Shown here piece after piece: positions 1 to 9,392 of a DNA stretch of 64,000 bases. The stretch spans positions 2,604,001-2,668,000 of the forward strand of contig NZ_CP134890.1 of assembly GCF_032098525.1 (NCBI RefSeq), written 5' to 3'. A program made the position numbers and the translations under genes. Source of the stretch: Flavobacterium sp. PMTSA4 (GTDB taxonomy: Bacteria; Bacteroidota; Bacteroidia; Flavobacteriales; Flavobacteriaceae). Under the pieces are notes generated by a model. The model saw only the letters and a list, made by a program, of their open reading frames with translations. It made no database searches and had not been told where the DNA came from. The stretch's first letter is position 1. Each line of letters opens with the position of its first letter.

Positions 1-1445
1 CTGGAGAAAAAAATGCCGAAGTTTCTCTGCATATTTATGATGTAACGAATCAAAAAACAAAAGATATTAACCTTGGAAATTATAATGACTTCTACATTGC
101 TCGATTAAAATGGACTAACGATGCCAATTTACTTTCGGCACAAGTTTTAAATCGTCATCAGGACAATTTAGATTTACTTTTTGTTGATGCTACGACTGGA
201 ACACCAAAAGTTGTTTTAAACGAAAAAGACAAAGCCTATGTTGATGTAACCGATAATTTAACTTTCCTCAAAGACAATAGTTTCATTTGGACTTCGGAGA
301 AAGATGGTTTTAATCATATTTATGTTTATGATAAAACAGGAAAGATGCGAAATCAAGTAACTAAAGGAAACTGGGAAGTAACTGCTTACTATGGTTTTGA
401 TGAAAAAAATAAAATTGTTTATTATCAATCGGTAGAAAATGGTTCAACAGTAAGAGATGTTTATAAAGTTTCATTAGATGGAAAAAAGAAAACAAAACTT
501 TCACAACAAGTTGGAACCAATGCTGCAACATTTAGTCCGAATTTTGAATTTTTTATTAATTCTTATTCAAGCGTAACAAATCCAACTTTATACACGTTGA
601 ATAGTTCTAAAGATGGAAAATCAATTCAAACTATTGTAGATAACAACGCTTTAGCAGAAAAATTAAAAAAATACAATTTACCAACGAAAGAGTTTTTTGA
701 ACTTACTACTGAAAAAGGAAATAAATTAAATGCTTGGATGTTCAAACCGAAAGATTTTGATGCATCAAAAAAATATCCTGTTTTTATGTATCAATATTCT
801 GGTCCAGGTTCACAACAAGTGGCAAATGATTGGATGGATACAAACGATTATTGGTTCATGATGTTAACTCAACAAGGTTATATTGTAGCGTGTGTTGATG
901 GTCGTGGAACGGGTTTTAAAGGTGCGGATTTTAAAAAATGCACACAAAAAGAACTTGGAAAGTTTGAAGTAGAAGATCAAATTGATGCTGCAAAGGTAAT
1001 TGGAAACTATCCTTATGTAGATAAATCTAGAATTGGTATATTTGGCTGGTCATATGGAGGATTTATGTCGAGTAATTGTATTTTGAAAGGCGCAGATGTT
1101 TTTAAAATGGCTATTGCTGTTGCTCCGGTAACCAATTGGCGTTTTTATGATAGTATTTATACCGAAAGATACATGCAAACTCCACAAGAAAATGCAAGTG
1201 GTTATGATGATAATTCTCCAATTAATTTTGCTAAAAATTTAAAAGGAAATTATCTTTTAATTCACGGAACTGCCGATGATAATGTTCATGTTCAAAACAG
1301 CATGCAAATGATTGAAGCGTTGGTTCAGGCTAATAAACAATTTGATTGGGCAATTTATCCTGATAAAAATCATGGAATTTATGGAGGTTATACAAGAATT
1401 CAATTGTATAACAAAATGACAAATTTTATTAAAGAGAAACTATAA
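1..1445 (+). CDS. S9 family peptidase (dipeptidyl peptidase IV type), 5' end missing
   Basis: Serine exopeptidase that would release dipeptides from proline- or alanine-containing peptides, probably in the periplasm or on the cell surface. The reading frame is open from base 3, so the gene starts before the window; about 480 residues are present. The first 240 or so look like the end of the DPP-IV beta-propeller. The rest is the alpha/beta hydrolase domain with the triad visible: nucleophile Ser in GWSYGG (Ser codon at 1050), Asp in GTADDN (about 1278) and His in KNHG (1371). Two peptide transporters follow on the same strand, which suggests a link to peptide uptake. The catalytic domain is intact. 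Family S9B is secure; the exact substrate is inferred. Confidence 0.93.
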   Translation, partial: GEKNAEVSLHIYDVTNQKTKDINLGNYNDFYIARLKWTNDANLLSAQVLNRHQDNLDLLFVDATTGTPKVVLNEKDKAYVDVTDNLTFLKDNSFIWTSEKDGFNHIYVYDKTGKMRNQVTKGNWEVTAYYGFDEKNKIVYYQSVENGSTVRDVYKVSLDGKKKTKLSQQVGTNAATFSPNFEFFINSYSSVTNPTLYTLNSSKDGKSIQTIVDNNALAEKLKKYNLPTKEFFELTTEKGNKLNAWMFKPKDFDASKKYPVFMYQYSGPGSQQVANDWMDTNDYWFMMLTQQGYIVACVDGRGTGFKGADFKKCTQKELGKFEVEDQIDAAKVIGNYPYVDKSRIGIFGWSYGGFMSSNCILKGADVFKMAIAVAPVTNWRFYDSIYTERYMQTPQENASGYDDNSPINFAKNLKGNYLLIHGTADDNVHVQNSMQMIEALVQANKQFDWAIYPDKNHGIYGGYTRIQLYNKMTNFIKEKL

Positions 1446-1470
1446 TAACCAAAATACTAAAACAATAATT

Positions 1471-3186
1471 ATGAGTGAAGCTACAGTAAAAACTGGACAT
1501 CCAAAAGGACTTTGGGTGCTTTTTGGAACAGAAATGTGGGAACGATTCAACTTCTACGGAATGCGTGCCATTTTAACCTTGTTCATGGTAAATTCATTAA
1601 TGATGAAAGAAGAAGAAGCTTCTATCATTTATGGAGGATTTCTTGGACTTTGTTATTTAACACCAATGCTTGGAGGATTTATTTCTGACCGGTTTTTTGG
1701 AAATAGAAATTGTATATTACTTGGAGGAACAATGATGGCAATCGGTCAATTAATGTTGTTTTTTAGTGCAAGTATTTTTGGAACAAATCTCGGATTAGCA
1801 AATACATTAATGTGGACAGCTTTAGGAATTATCGTTTTTGGTAATGGATTTTTCAAACCAAACATTTCTTCTATGGTTGGAAGTTTATATCCTAAACAAG
1901 AAAAATCAAAATTAGACACAGCTTTCACGATTTTCTATATGGGAATCAATATTGGAGCATTTTTAGGGCAATTTATTTGTCCATTTGTTGGTGATGTTAA
2001 TAATGAAGTTTTACAAGCTGACGGAACAACTCAAATGATTAGAGATATTCATGCTTTCAAATGGGGATTTTTAGCAGCTGGTTTAGCAATGATTATTGGA
2101 ACTGCAGTTTTCTTTTTCTTAAAGAATAAGTATGTTGTTACTCCTGAAGGAAAACCTATTGGTGGTTTACCATCTGGAAATGATTCTTCAGATTATGAAG
2201 AAGGTGAATCTCAAAAAGCTCATTTTACAATGGGTTCAATTGCAACAGCTATTGGAATATTTATTTCTGTATTCTTTGCATTCAACTATTTTACAGAAGG
2301 TGACAACATAGTTAAGGTATATATTTATCCAATTATTTATGCAAGTGGAATTGCTCTTGCAGCTTTAATTTTATTAGATAAAACATTGACAAAAGTAGAA
2401 ACACAAAGGATTTGGGTAATCTATATTATGTCATTCTTTATTATTTTCTTTTGGGCAGCATTTGAACAAGCAGGTTCGTCTTTAACTTTTATTGCAGATA
2501 ATCAAACGGACAGACATTTCTTTGGTTGGAATATGCCGCCATCAATGGTTCAGATATTCAATGGATTATTTGTGGTAATGTTTGCCTTCCCATTTAGTAT
2601 CTTATGGGATAAATTAAGAGCAAAAAACAGAGAACCACTTTCTACGGTTAAACAATCAATCGGATTGTTTTTAATTGCGGTAAGTTATTTTATAATTGCG
2701 CACAATGTAAAAGATTTAGGAAATACAGGATTGTTAGCTATCAAATGGTTAATATTATTATACTTAATTCAAACTTTTGCTGAATTATGTCTTTCTCCAA
2801 TCGGATTGTCATTGGTAGGAAAACTTTCTCCGAAACGTTTTGCATCATTAGCTTATGGAGTTTTCTTTATTTCAAATGCAGCTGGATATGCATTATCTGG
2901 AACGTTAGGTTCAATTTTACCTGCAACTGGCGATAAATTTAAAAAAGCAACTGAATTAGGGATTGATTTGCAAGGTGTTTTAGATAAATCTATCACTCCA
3001 ACAGCTGAACAATTAAAACTTTTAGCAGATAATCAAATTAGCGACCATTATCCAGTTTTTGCAGGATTCCAAATAGAAAGTTTATACGATTTCTTTATGG
3101 TATTCGTTGTTCTTTGTGGAATTGCTGCTGCTATTTTATTTGCATTAACTCCATTTATTAAAAAGATGATGCATGGAATTAGATAG
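1471..3186 (+). CDS. POT/PTR2 family proton-coupled peptide transporter
   Basis: Inner-membrane symporter expected to take up di- and tripeptides with protons. The 571-residue protein has the usual set of hydrophobic helices. The POT signature EMWERF lies at residues 21-26 (Glu21, Glu24, Arg25 form ExxER), and the second family motif FYMGINIGAF is near residue 155. It starts 26 bases after the peptidase stop and probably shares its transcript. A strong terminator follows at 3218-3247. A second, distinct POT gene lies directly downstream, so the pair may differ in substrate range. Family assignment is firm; specificity cannot be read from sequence. Confidence 0.93.
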   Translation: MSEATVKTGHPKGLWVLFGTEMWERFNFYGMRAILTLFMVNSLMMKEEEASIIYGGFLGLCYLTPMLGGFISDRFFGNRNCILLGGTMMAIGQLMLFFSASIFGTNLGLANTLMWTALGIIVFGNGFFKPNISSMVGSLYPKQEKSKLDTAFTIFYMGINIGAFLGQFICPFVGDVNNEVLQADGTTQMIRDIHAFKWGFLAAGLAMIIGTAVFFFLKNKYVVTPEGKPIGGLPSGNDSSDYEEGESQKAHFTMGSIATAIGIFISVFFAFNYFTEGDNIVKVYIYPIIYASGIALAALILLDKTLTKVETQRIWVIYIMSFFIIFFWAAFEQAGSSLTFIADNQTDRHFFGWNMPPSMVQIFNGLFVVMFAFPFSILWDKLRAKNREPLSTVKQSIGLFLIAVSYFIIAHNVKDLGNTGLLAIKWLILLYLIQTFAELCLSPIGLSLVGKLSPKRFASLAYGVFFISNAAGYALSGTLGSILPATGDKFKKATELGIDLQGVLDKSITPTAEQLKLLADNQISDHYPVFAGFQIESLYDFFMVFVVLCGIAAAILFALTPFIKKMMHGIR

Positions 3187-3217
3187 ATAAACTTTAAAAA
3201 ATATTTTTATATCTTTC

Positions 3218-3247
3218 AAACCTACAAGTACGCTTGTAGGTTTTTTT
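3218..3247 (+). terminator. intrinsic terminator after first POT gene
   Basis: Stem AAACCTACAAG / CTTGTAGGTTT with a four-base loop (TACG, 3229-3232), followed by a run of T. It lies between the two transporter genes, so the second may have its own promoter or depend on read-through. Confidence 0.85.
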
Positions 3248-3265
3248 AATTCTAAATCTAATATT

Positions 3266-4924
3266 ATGTGGAAAAGCCATCCTAAAGCATTGCCTTATTT
3301 GTTTTTATCTGAAATGTGGGAACGTTTCGGTTATTATTTAATGATTGGAATTTTTACGCTTTATTTAAAAGATGTGGAAGCAGGTTTTGCAATGACCGAA
3401 AAAGAAGCTTCTGATTTATATGGAACATTTATCGCATTAGTTTTTCTAACACCATTCATTGGGGGATTGATTGCTGATCGATATTTTGGATATAAAAAAT
3501 CAATTATTATTGGCGGAATAATGATGGGCGTAGGTTATATGATGATGGGAATTCATAATCAAACAATGCTTTATGTCGCCATGACATTGGTAATATTAGG
3601 GAACGGATTCTTTAAGCCAAACATATCAACTTTGCTTGGTAATTTTTATAACGATGATGAATACAAGGAGAAAAAAGACGAAGGCTACAATATTTTCTAT
3701 ATGGGAATAAATGTAGGTGCGTTTATTTGTAATTTCTTTGGAGCAGCATTACAAATTCTTTTAGGCTGGCAATATGCTTTTATGGCAGCCGGTGTTGGAA
3801 TGTTTATAGGTGTAATTGTATTCATTTTAGGAACCAAACATTATGGTGATAAAACTGAAAAGAAAGGAGTTCAACCAGGCGATATGCCATTCTATAAAAT
3901 AATACTATATATACTTTTGCCTTCTATTATTTTTGGAGTTATAGGTTGGCTTTTAAAAGGTGTTCAATCTGACTTAAATCCTAATAGCTATATTTTTGGT
4001 TCTGATAGTACAGATGCATTTATTTTTGCTTGTATACCTGTTGTCTTTTTCTACGCCAGTTTATATTTTAAAGCAAAGGTTGAAGATAAACGACCTATTG
4101 GTGCATTATTAGCTATTTTTTCTGTTGTGATTTTATTTTGGGCCGTATTTAAATTAAACGGTTCTGCTTTAAATACTTGGGCAGATAGATATACCGATAG
4201 AGAAATTACAGGAAATACAGAAAAAGTTTTTAACGGATTAAAATTTTCCCAAGAAGTTGATTATGTTAAAGATTCAGTTGCAGTTTACGATTCTAGTTTT
4301 AGATTGCAAAAAGTTGATGGAAAAGTTCAAAAAGAGTATAATTACCCAGTTTACTATAGAAATGTAGCTCCTGAAAAATTACCAAAAGAAGGTTCGAAAG
4401 TATCACTTTGGGCTACAAATTTAAGTCAGTCAATAAATCCTGGTTGGGTAATTATTTTGACTCCACTAGTGGTAGCATTTTTTACTTATTTACGAAGTAG
4501 AAAAAAAGAACCAAGTACACCAACAAAAATTGCCTTTGGGCTTTTAATTTCTGCCTTATCCGTTTTAGTAATGGTTGCTGCAGTTCAAATTGGAAATAAT
4601 GGTTCCGAAAAAGTTTCCGTTTGGTGGTTAGTTGCAAATTATGGAATCATTACAATTGGAGAGTTGTTTCTCAGTCCGATGGGATTGTCAATAGTATCTA
4701 AATTATCGCCAAAAAACATAACATCACTTATGATGGGTGGATGGTTTTTGTCAACATCAATTGGGAATAAATTGAGCGGAGTTTTAGCTAGTATGTGGGA
4801 TCAATATGATGATAAAGCAAATTTCTTTTGGGTGAATTTTTCTTTATTGATGTTTGCCACGATATTAATGTTTGGTTTGGTAAAAAGCTTAAACAGAGTG
4901 ATGAAAGAAAAAGGAATTAATTAA
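3266..4924 (+). CDS. POT/PTR2 family peptide transporter, second copy
   Basis: Proton-dependent oligopeptide transporter of 552 residues in the inner membrane. The ExxER motif is at Glu16-Arg20 (EMWERF) and FYMGINVGAF lies near residue 150. It is clearly divergent from the neighbouring POT protein. It carries a long hydrophilic stretch at about residues 310-385, between predicted helices, that the first copy lacks; such insertions are often seen in Bacteroidetes POT proteins. The ATG lies 19 bases after the T-run of the preceding terminator. A tandem duplication followed by divergence is the simplest explanation. Confidence 0.92.
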   Translation: MWKSHPKALPYLFLSEMWERFGYYLMIGIFTLYLKDVEAGFAMTEKEASDLYGTFIALVFLTPFIGGLIADRYFGYKKSIIIGGIMMGVGYMMMGIHNQTMLYVAMTLVILGNGFFKPNISTLLGNFYNDDEYKEKKDEGYNIFYMGINVGAFICNFFGAALQILLGWQYAFMAAGVGMFIGVIVFILGTKHYGDKTEKKGVQPGDMPFYKIILYILLPSIIFGVIGWLLKGVQSDLNPNSYIFGSDSTDAFIFACIPVVFFYASLYFKAKVEDKRPIGALLAIFSVVILFWAVFKLNGSALNTWADRYTDREITGNTEKVFNGLKFSQEVDYVKDSVAVYDSSFRLQKVDGKVQKEYNYPVYYRNVAPEKLPKEGSKVSLWATNLSQSINPGWVIILTPLVVAFFTYLRSRKKEPSTPTKIAFGLLISALSVLVMVAAVQIGNNGSEKVSVWWLVANYGIITIGELFLSPMGLSIVSKLSPKNITSLMMGGWFLSTSIGNKLSGVLASMWDQYDDKANFFWVNFSLLMFATILMFGLVKSLNRVMKEKGIN

Positions 4925-4988
4925 TTTTAAAAGTTAAAATTGGCTTAAGTTGTAAACTAGCTTACACTTTAATTAGTATACTTTTTAG

Positions 4989-4996
4989 TATATTTG
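4989..4996 (+). promoter_or_regulatory. -7 box of thioredoxin-like gene
   Basis: TATATTTG matches the Bacteroidetes -7 consensus TAnnTTTG. It contains the TTG at 4994 that would be an alternative start codon, so the ATG at 5015 is the better translation start. No good -33 TTG is seen at the right distance. Confidence 0.45.
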
Positions 4997-5014
4997 AAAA
5001 AAATTAGAAGGATT

Positions 5015-5482
5015 ATGAAAAAAATAATATTCACTTTAGTGTTGATTTTAGGAACATTATCAATTCAATCTCAAGAATTGAAATGGGAAACAAATATTGA
5101 TAAAGCAATGGAAGTTTCTAATAAAACAAAAAAACCAATGCTGTTATTTTTTACAGGAAGTGATTGGTGTGGTTGGTGCATTCGTTTGCAAAATGAAGTT
5201 TTGAAAACTCCTGAATTTGCAAAATGGGCAAATGATAATGTGGTTTTAGTTGAATTAGATTTCCCAAGAAGAACGTCTCAAGCTCCAGAATTGCAACAAC
5301 AAAATCAAGGTTTAGCACAAGCTTTTCAAATTGCTGGTTATCCAACAATTTGGTTAGTAACAGGTTCAAAAAAAGATGGGAAAACAAATTTTGAGCAACT
5401 AGGAAAAACAGGATATGTAGCTGGTGGACCAGCAACATGGATTGAAGGTGCAGACCAAATTTTAAAAAATAAAAAATCGTAA
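5015..5482 (+). CDS. secreted thioredoxin-family protein
   Basis: Predicted periplasmic thioredoxin-fold protein of 155 residues. A signal peptide covers residues 1-19 and the redox motif WCGWC has cysteines 52 and 55. This resembles the DUF255/thioredoxin_7 type, with SDWCGWC at the start of the active-site helix and a later cis-proline region (YPTIW). Start chosen at 5015: it gives a clean signal peptide, while a TTG seven codons earlier falls inside the -7 promoter box. It ends 11 bases before the convergent comEC. A role in thiol redox homeostasis or protein folding is inferred; the partner is unknown. Confidence 0.85.
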   Translation: MKKIIFTLVLILGTLSIQSQELKWETNIDKAMEVSNKTKKPMLLFFTGSDWCGWCIRLQNEVLKTPEFAKWANDNVVLVELDFPRRTSQAPELQQQNQGLAQAFQIAGYPTIWLVTGSKKDGKTNFEQLGKTGYVAGGPATWIEGADQILKNKKS

Positions 5483-5492
5483 TTAATTACAA

Positions 5493-7523
5493 TTAAAATT
5501 TATAAAATCCTTTTTCATGAGTATTTTGAAAAGGGATTTTTTGTTTTCTACAAGTTGATTCCCAGAGTTTACTATAGGTTTTAAAGTTAGAACCATCAGT
5601 TATTACAATTTTAGGTTTCAAAGTCTTTAAAAGACGCTCCAAATTAAGCTTTGGAGATTGAGTAATAATTAGAATATCAGGGTTAATTTTAGGATTATAT
5701 GTTCCTGAACTATCAATCACAATGATTTTTTTGTTATTAATGTAAAGAAAATTATCAATATTTCTTTTATCACTCAACTTGCAAAAATTTTCAACTAAGT
5801 AAGATTGAAAAGTTACATTTTCATTAATATGTTCTTGAATGCTATCATTTGCAAAAAGAATAACTTTATTACCAATTCTTTGACTAATAAGACTATTTTT
5901 CTTTTGATTGAAAATTATCCCTTCAGAACTATTGCTAACTTGATTTTTTTGAAAAATGAATGTCAATTGCAGTAGCGCAATACTTATCAAAGCAAATGAA
6001 AGTCTTTTGAAATTTGATTTTAATAAATAGAGTATAATACAAAGTATAACAGAATAGGATAACCATAGCATTTCTTTTGAAAAAGAAATATTTTTGAAAA
6101 TCAGGTAATCGAATGAGGCAATCCAATGTATAAATTGATTCATCAACTGGATTAAATAATCAAGAAGTTGAATGAGGAAATTTGGAATTTGTCCAATGTT
6201 TGAGAAGATTAAAACAATAATTCCTACTGCCATTACAATGCTAAGTAACGGTAGGATTAAAAGATTTGTTAGGAAAAATAAACCTGGAAATTGATGAAAA
6301 TAATAAATGCTTAGCGGCATTACTCCAATTTGAGCAGCGGTTGAAACTGTAAATATGTCCCAAAAATAGGTTAGAATTTTATTTTTTGGAGTCCAAATGG
6401 ATTTTAACATAGGTTGAAGCCAAAGAATAAAAAACACTGCTAGATAACTTAATTGAAAACCGACATCGTATATAAACGAAGGATTTACTAATAAAATCAT
6501 CAGCATAGAAATCAATAGCGTATGATAAATATTAACTGTTCTTCTTAGATTAGTTCCTATTGTTAAAAATGAAAACATAGTTACAGAACGAACAACTGAA
6601 GGTGAAAGTCCTGCAAGAAGTGCAAAAGACCAAAGACAAATAAGAATTATAATTACTTTAATAAGTTTTCCTTTTTTTGAATTTGGAATCGGTTTTAATA
6701 AAAACATTAGAAATATCATGATGATACCAACGTGTAATCCTGAAACTGCCAAAATATGAACAGCACCAGCGTATTGATATTCTTTCATTAATTCGACTGA
6801 AATGTCTTGCTTTTGACCTAAAAGAAGCGCAACAATAATGCTAAATGAATCTTTAGAAAGAGACGTTTTATTTAAATTATCAATTAAATTTTCTCTGTAG
6901 TTAGAAAAATAGGAGCGAAAGGTTTTTTCACTTCCAACGATTTTGAAATCTGTGGTTTTTGAATATAATTGACCATAAATTTCTTGATGTTCAAGATATT
7001 TCCCGTAATCAAATTGATTTGGATTAAATGGATTTTTGTTTTTATAATAAGTGGCTTTTATTTTAAGAATGCTTCCAATAGGAAGTGAAATTTGTGTTTC
7101 CTTTTTCGAGATATTAAAGATTATTTTCCCAACAATTTCTTTGTTTTCAACAGTTTTAAGGTTAGCTATATATCGATAGTTTTTTTGAGTACTTTTTATT
7201 TTTTCAGTTAATAATATTGTGCCTTCAAAGTTGTTTTCAAAATCATCTAAATGATTTGAATAATGATTTGAATAAAAGGTTTGTTTGTGAATACTAGCAG
7301 AAGTAATTCCAAAGAGGAATGAATTTATCAATATTATGAATCCAAGAAAATAGTTGAGGAATGGTTTTCTTGTTTTAAAAAAATGTACAATTAATAACAA
7401 AAACAAACCAATGCTTACAAGCATTAGTGAAGTTGTGGGATTGGTTTTAATGAAAGGAAACAAAAGTATTCCTAAAACAAACCCAATAGAAATTTTGGTT
7501 AATGGGAATTGTAAGATTTTCAT
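5493..7523 (-). CDS. comEC: ComEC/Rec2 family DNA-uptake channel protein
   Basis: Polytopic inner-membrane protein of 676 residues of the ComEC/Rec2 family, which forms the channel carrying single-stranded DNA into the cytoplasm in competent bacteria. The N-terminal helices and DUF4131-like region (about residues 1-190) precede the competence domain with the signature AVSGLHVGIIM near residue 260 and further helices to about 510. The C-terminal 150 residues correspond to the metallo-beta-lactamase-like part but appear short and lack an obvious HxHxDH motif. It is the last gene of the surE-to-comEC series. Whether this organism is naturally competent cannot be said. Confidence 0.88.
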   Translation of the reverse strand: MKILQFPLTKISIGFVLGILLFPFIKTNPTTSLMLVSIGLFLLLIVHFFKTRKPFLNYFLGFIILINSFLFGITSASIHKQTFYSNHYSNHLDDFENNFEGTILLTEKIKSTQKNYRYIANLKTVENKEIVGKIIFNISKKETQISLPIGSILKIKATYYKNKNPFNPNQFDYGKYLEHQEIYGQLYSKTTDFKIVGSEKTFRSYFSNYRENLIDNLNKTSLSKDSFSIIVALLLGQKQDISVELMKEYQYAGAVHILAVSGLHVGIIMIFLMFLLKPIPNSKKGKLIKVIIILICLWSFALLAGLSPSVVRSVTMFSFLTIGTNLRRTVNIYHTLLISMLMILLVNPSFIYDVGFQLSYLAVFFILWLQPMLKSIWTPKNKILTYFWDIFTVSTAAQIGVMPLSIYYFHQFPGLFFLTNLLILPLLSIVMAVGIIVLIFSNIGQIPNFLIQLLDYLIQLMNQFIHWIASFDYLIFKNISFSKEMLWLSYSVILCIILYLLKSNFKRLSFALISIALLQLTFIFQKNQVSNSSEGIIFNQKKNSLISQRIGNKVILFANDSIQEHINENVTFQSYLVENFCKLSDKRNIDNFLYINNKKIIVIDSSGTYNPKINPDILIITQSPKLNLERLLKTLKPKIVITDGSNFKTYSKLWESTCRKQKIPFQNTHEKGFYKF
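5504..5542 (+). terminator. terminator hairpin inside the comEC 3' end
   Basis: AAAATCCTTTTTC (5504-5516) pairs with GAAAAGGGATTTT (5528-5540) with one G-U pair, followed by T. It serves the plus-strand thioredoxin gene but lies within the last codons of the minus-strand comEC. Confidence 0.6.
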
Positions 7524-7557
7524 GTAACTAAATTACAAGAAAAATCATAATAAAAAA

Positions 7558-8223
7558 TTAATTTTCTAAAATTCTATTAATTTGAACAAAAGTATTTTGA
7601 TAATAAGTCTCTGTTAATGAAGAAATAATAACACCAGAACTAGTTGAAGCATGTACAAAAAGTATTTCATCATTATTTACTTCTGTAATAAGACCAACAT
7701 GCGTTATGCGGTTTCCGCCACCAGTAGCAAAGAAAATTAAATCGCCTTTTTCAGCATTTGTAGTATTTATTTTTTCCCCTAAATCAGCCATGCTAGAAGA
7801 AACTCTGGGTAATTCAATGTCGAATTTTTTAAACGTAGAATAAAGCAATCCAGAACAATCAAAACCATTTTTAGAAGTACCGCCAAATGAATAACCAACA
7901 CCAATGTTATCAACAAGATTGTTTACTAACTGTTCAGTAAAATAACTTGGTTCATCCTTATCAATAAAAATATCTTTTTCGTTTTTTGTGTTTAAAAGAG
8001 CTTTGGCTTTTTTGAGTTTTTTTTCTCTTTCTTTTTGTTCTTTTTTTGAAATTTTAGTTTTTGGTTCGTTGTAAGCTATCGCTTTTTCAATACTTGGAGC
8101 TGAATAAATTCCTTTTTTTTCAGCTTCTGCTTTGGAAGTTATTATTTTGTTTGATTGCGAAAAACTAATTGAGGTTACAATCAAAAAGATGAATAAGAGT
8201 AATATTTTATTAGATAATTTCAA
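7558..8223 (-). CDS. NlpC/P60 family cell-wall hydrolase (C40 peptidase)
   Basis: Probable secreted murein endopeptidase of 221 residues. A signal peptide (residues 1-22) is followed by a charged Lys/Glu-rich linker (about 55-85) and the NlpC/P60 domain. The catalytic Cys123 is in FDCSGL, His175 in ITHVGL and a third polar residue His191 in FVHAST. The length and layout match Spr-like hydrolases that cut stem-peptide cross-links. It lies between lpxB and comEC, all on the same strand. Confidence 0.9.
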   Translation of the reverse strand: MKLSNKILLLFIFLIVTSISFSQSNKIITSKAEAEKKGIYSAPSIEKAIAYNEPKTKISKKEQKEREKKLKKAKALLNTKNEKDIFIDKDEPSYFTEQLVNNLVDNIGVGYSFGGTSKNGFDCSGLLYSTFKKFDIELPRVSSSMADLGEKINTTNAEKGDLIFFATGGGNRITHVGLITEVNNDEILFVHASTSSGVIISSLTETYYQNTFVQINRILEN

Positions 8224-8243
8224 ATAGATAGCTTTAGGGTTTT

Positions 8244-8251
8244 CAAATATA
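8244..8251 (-). promoter_or_regulatory. possible -7 box before NlpC/P60 gene
   Basis: On the minus strand TATATTTG matches TAnnTTTG exactly, about 20 bases before the start codon. No clear -33 TTG is seen, so the gene may still be mainly read from lpxB. Confidence 0.35.
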
Positions 8252-8275
8252 AAGATTAATTTTTAAATGAAAAAG

Positions 8276-9388
8276 CTAACGTAATTCGTTAACAATCAAT
8301 TTTGCAGTTGTTTCGCTTGCGCCATTTCCACCTAATTTTTCTTCTAATAATTCATAATCTTCTAATATTTTTTTCCTCGTGGTAGGTTCTAATAATTTTG
8401 ATAATTCCTTCTTAATTCTTTTTTTATTAAAATCATTTTGAATTAATTCGGTTACTACTTCTCTGTCCATGATTAAGTTCACCAAAGAAATATATTTTAA
8501 AGTGATAATTCTTTTGGCTATTTGATAGGAAATCCAACTTCCTTTGTAGCAAACTACTTCAGGTACTTTAAACAATGCCGTTTCAAGTGTAGCAGTTCCA
8601 GAAGTTACTAAAGCAGCTTTTGCAACGCTTAATAAATCATACGTTTTGTTAGAAATGAATTTTACATTTTTATTAATTAAAAATTGTTGGTAGAATTCAT
8701 ATTCTTGACTTGGAGCGCCAGCAATTACAAATTGATATTCTTTAAAATCCTCAGTAACACTCAGCATTACCTCAAGCATTTTTGAAATTTCTTGTTTTCG
8801 ACTACCAGGCAACAATGCAATTATTGGTTTATCGTCCAAATTATTTTCTTTCCTAAATTGAGTTTCATCTGTTTTTTTACGATTATGAATTGCATCAATT
8901 AATGGATGGCCAACAAATTCAACTGGAAAACCATGTTTGACCTCAAAAAAATCTTTTTCAAAAGGTAGAATTACAAATAATTTATCGAAATCTCTTTTTA
9001 CAGCTTTAATTCTGTTTTCTTTCCATGCCCAAATTTGTGGTGCTATGTAATAATGAGTTTTTATTCCTTTTTGCTTTGCCCATTTTGCAATTCGCATGTT
9101 GAAACCAGGATAATCAATAAAAATAATTACATCAGGATTAAATTCTTCAATATCTTTTTTGCAAAATTTAATATTGTTTAAAATGGTTTTCAAATTCATA
9201 ACCACTTCTGCAAAACCCATAAAAGCTAAATCTCGATAATGTTTAACCAAAGTTCCGCCAACTTCTTGCATTAGGTTTCCACCCCAAAAACGAATTTCTG
9301 CGTTTGAATCTTCCTTATATAAAGCTTTCATTAGGTTTGAACCATGCAAATCACCTGAAGCTTCGCCTGCTATTATGTAGTATTTCAT
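8276..9388 (-). CDS. lpxB: lipid-A-disaccharide synthase
   Basis: Glycosyltransferase (GT19) that joins UDP-2,3-diacylglucosamine and lipid X to form the lipid A disaccharide at the cytoplasmic face of the inner membrane. The 370-residue length is normal. Family motifs visible include AGEASGDLHG near the N terminus, the GHPLID segment near residue 160, LLPGSRKQEI near 195 and SGTATLETAL near 265. Four bases separate it from the phosphatase upstream, so it is co-transcribed with surE. Confidence 0.97.
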   Translation of the reverse strand: MKYYIIAGEASGDLHGSNLMKALYKEDSNAEIRFWGGNLMQEVGGTLVKHYRDLAFMGFAEVVMNLKTILNNIKFCKKDIEEFNPDVIIFIDYPGFNMRIAKWAKQKGIKTHYYIAPQIWAWKENRIKAVKRDFDKLFVILPFEKDFFEVKHGFPVEFVGHPLIDAIHNRKKTDETQFRKENNLDDKPIIALLPGSRKQEISKMLEVMLSVTEDFKEYQFVIAGAPSQEYEFYQQFLINKNVKFISNKTYDLLSVAKAALVTSGTATLETALFKVPEVVCYKGSWISYQIAKRIITLKYISLVNLIMDREVVTELIQNDFNKKRIKKELSKLLEPTTRKKILEDYELLEEKLGGNGASETTAKLIVNELR

Positions 9389-9392
9389 TTGA

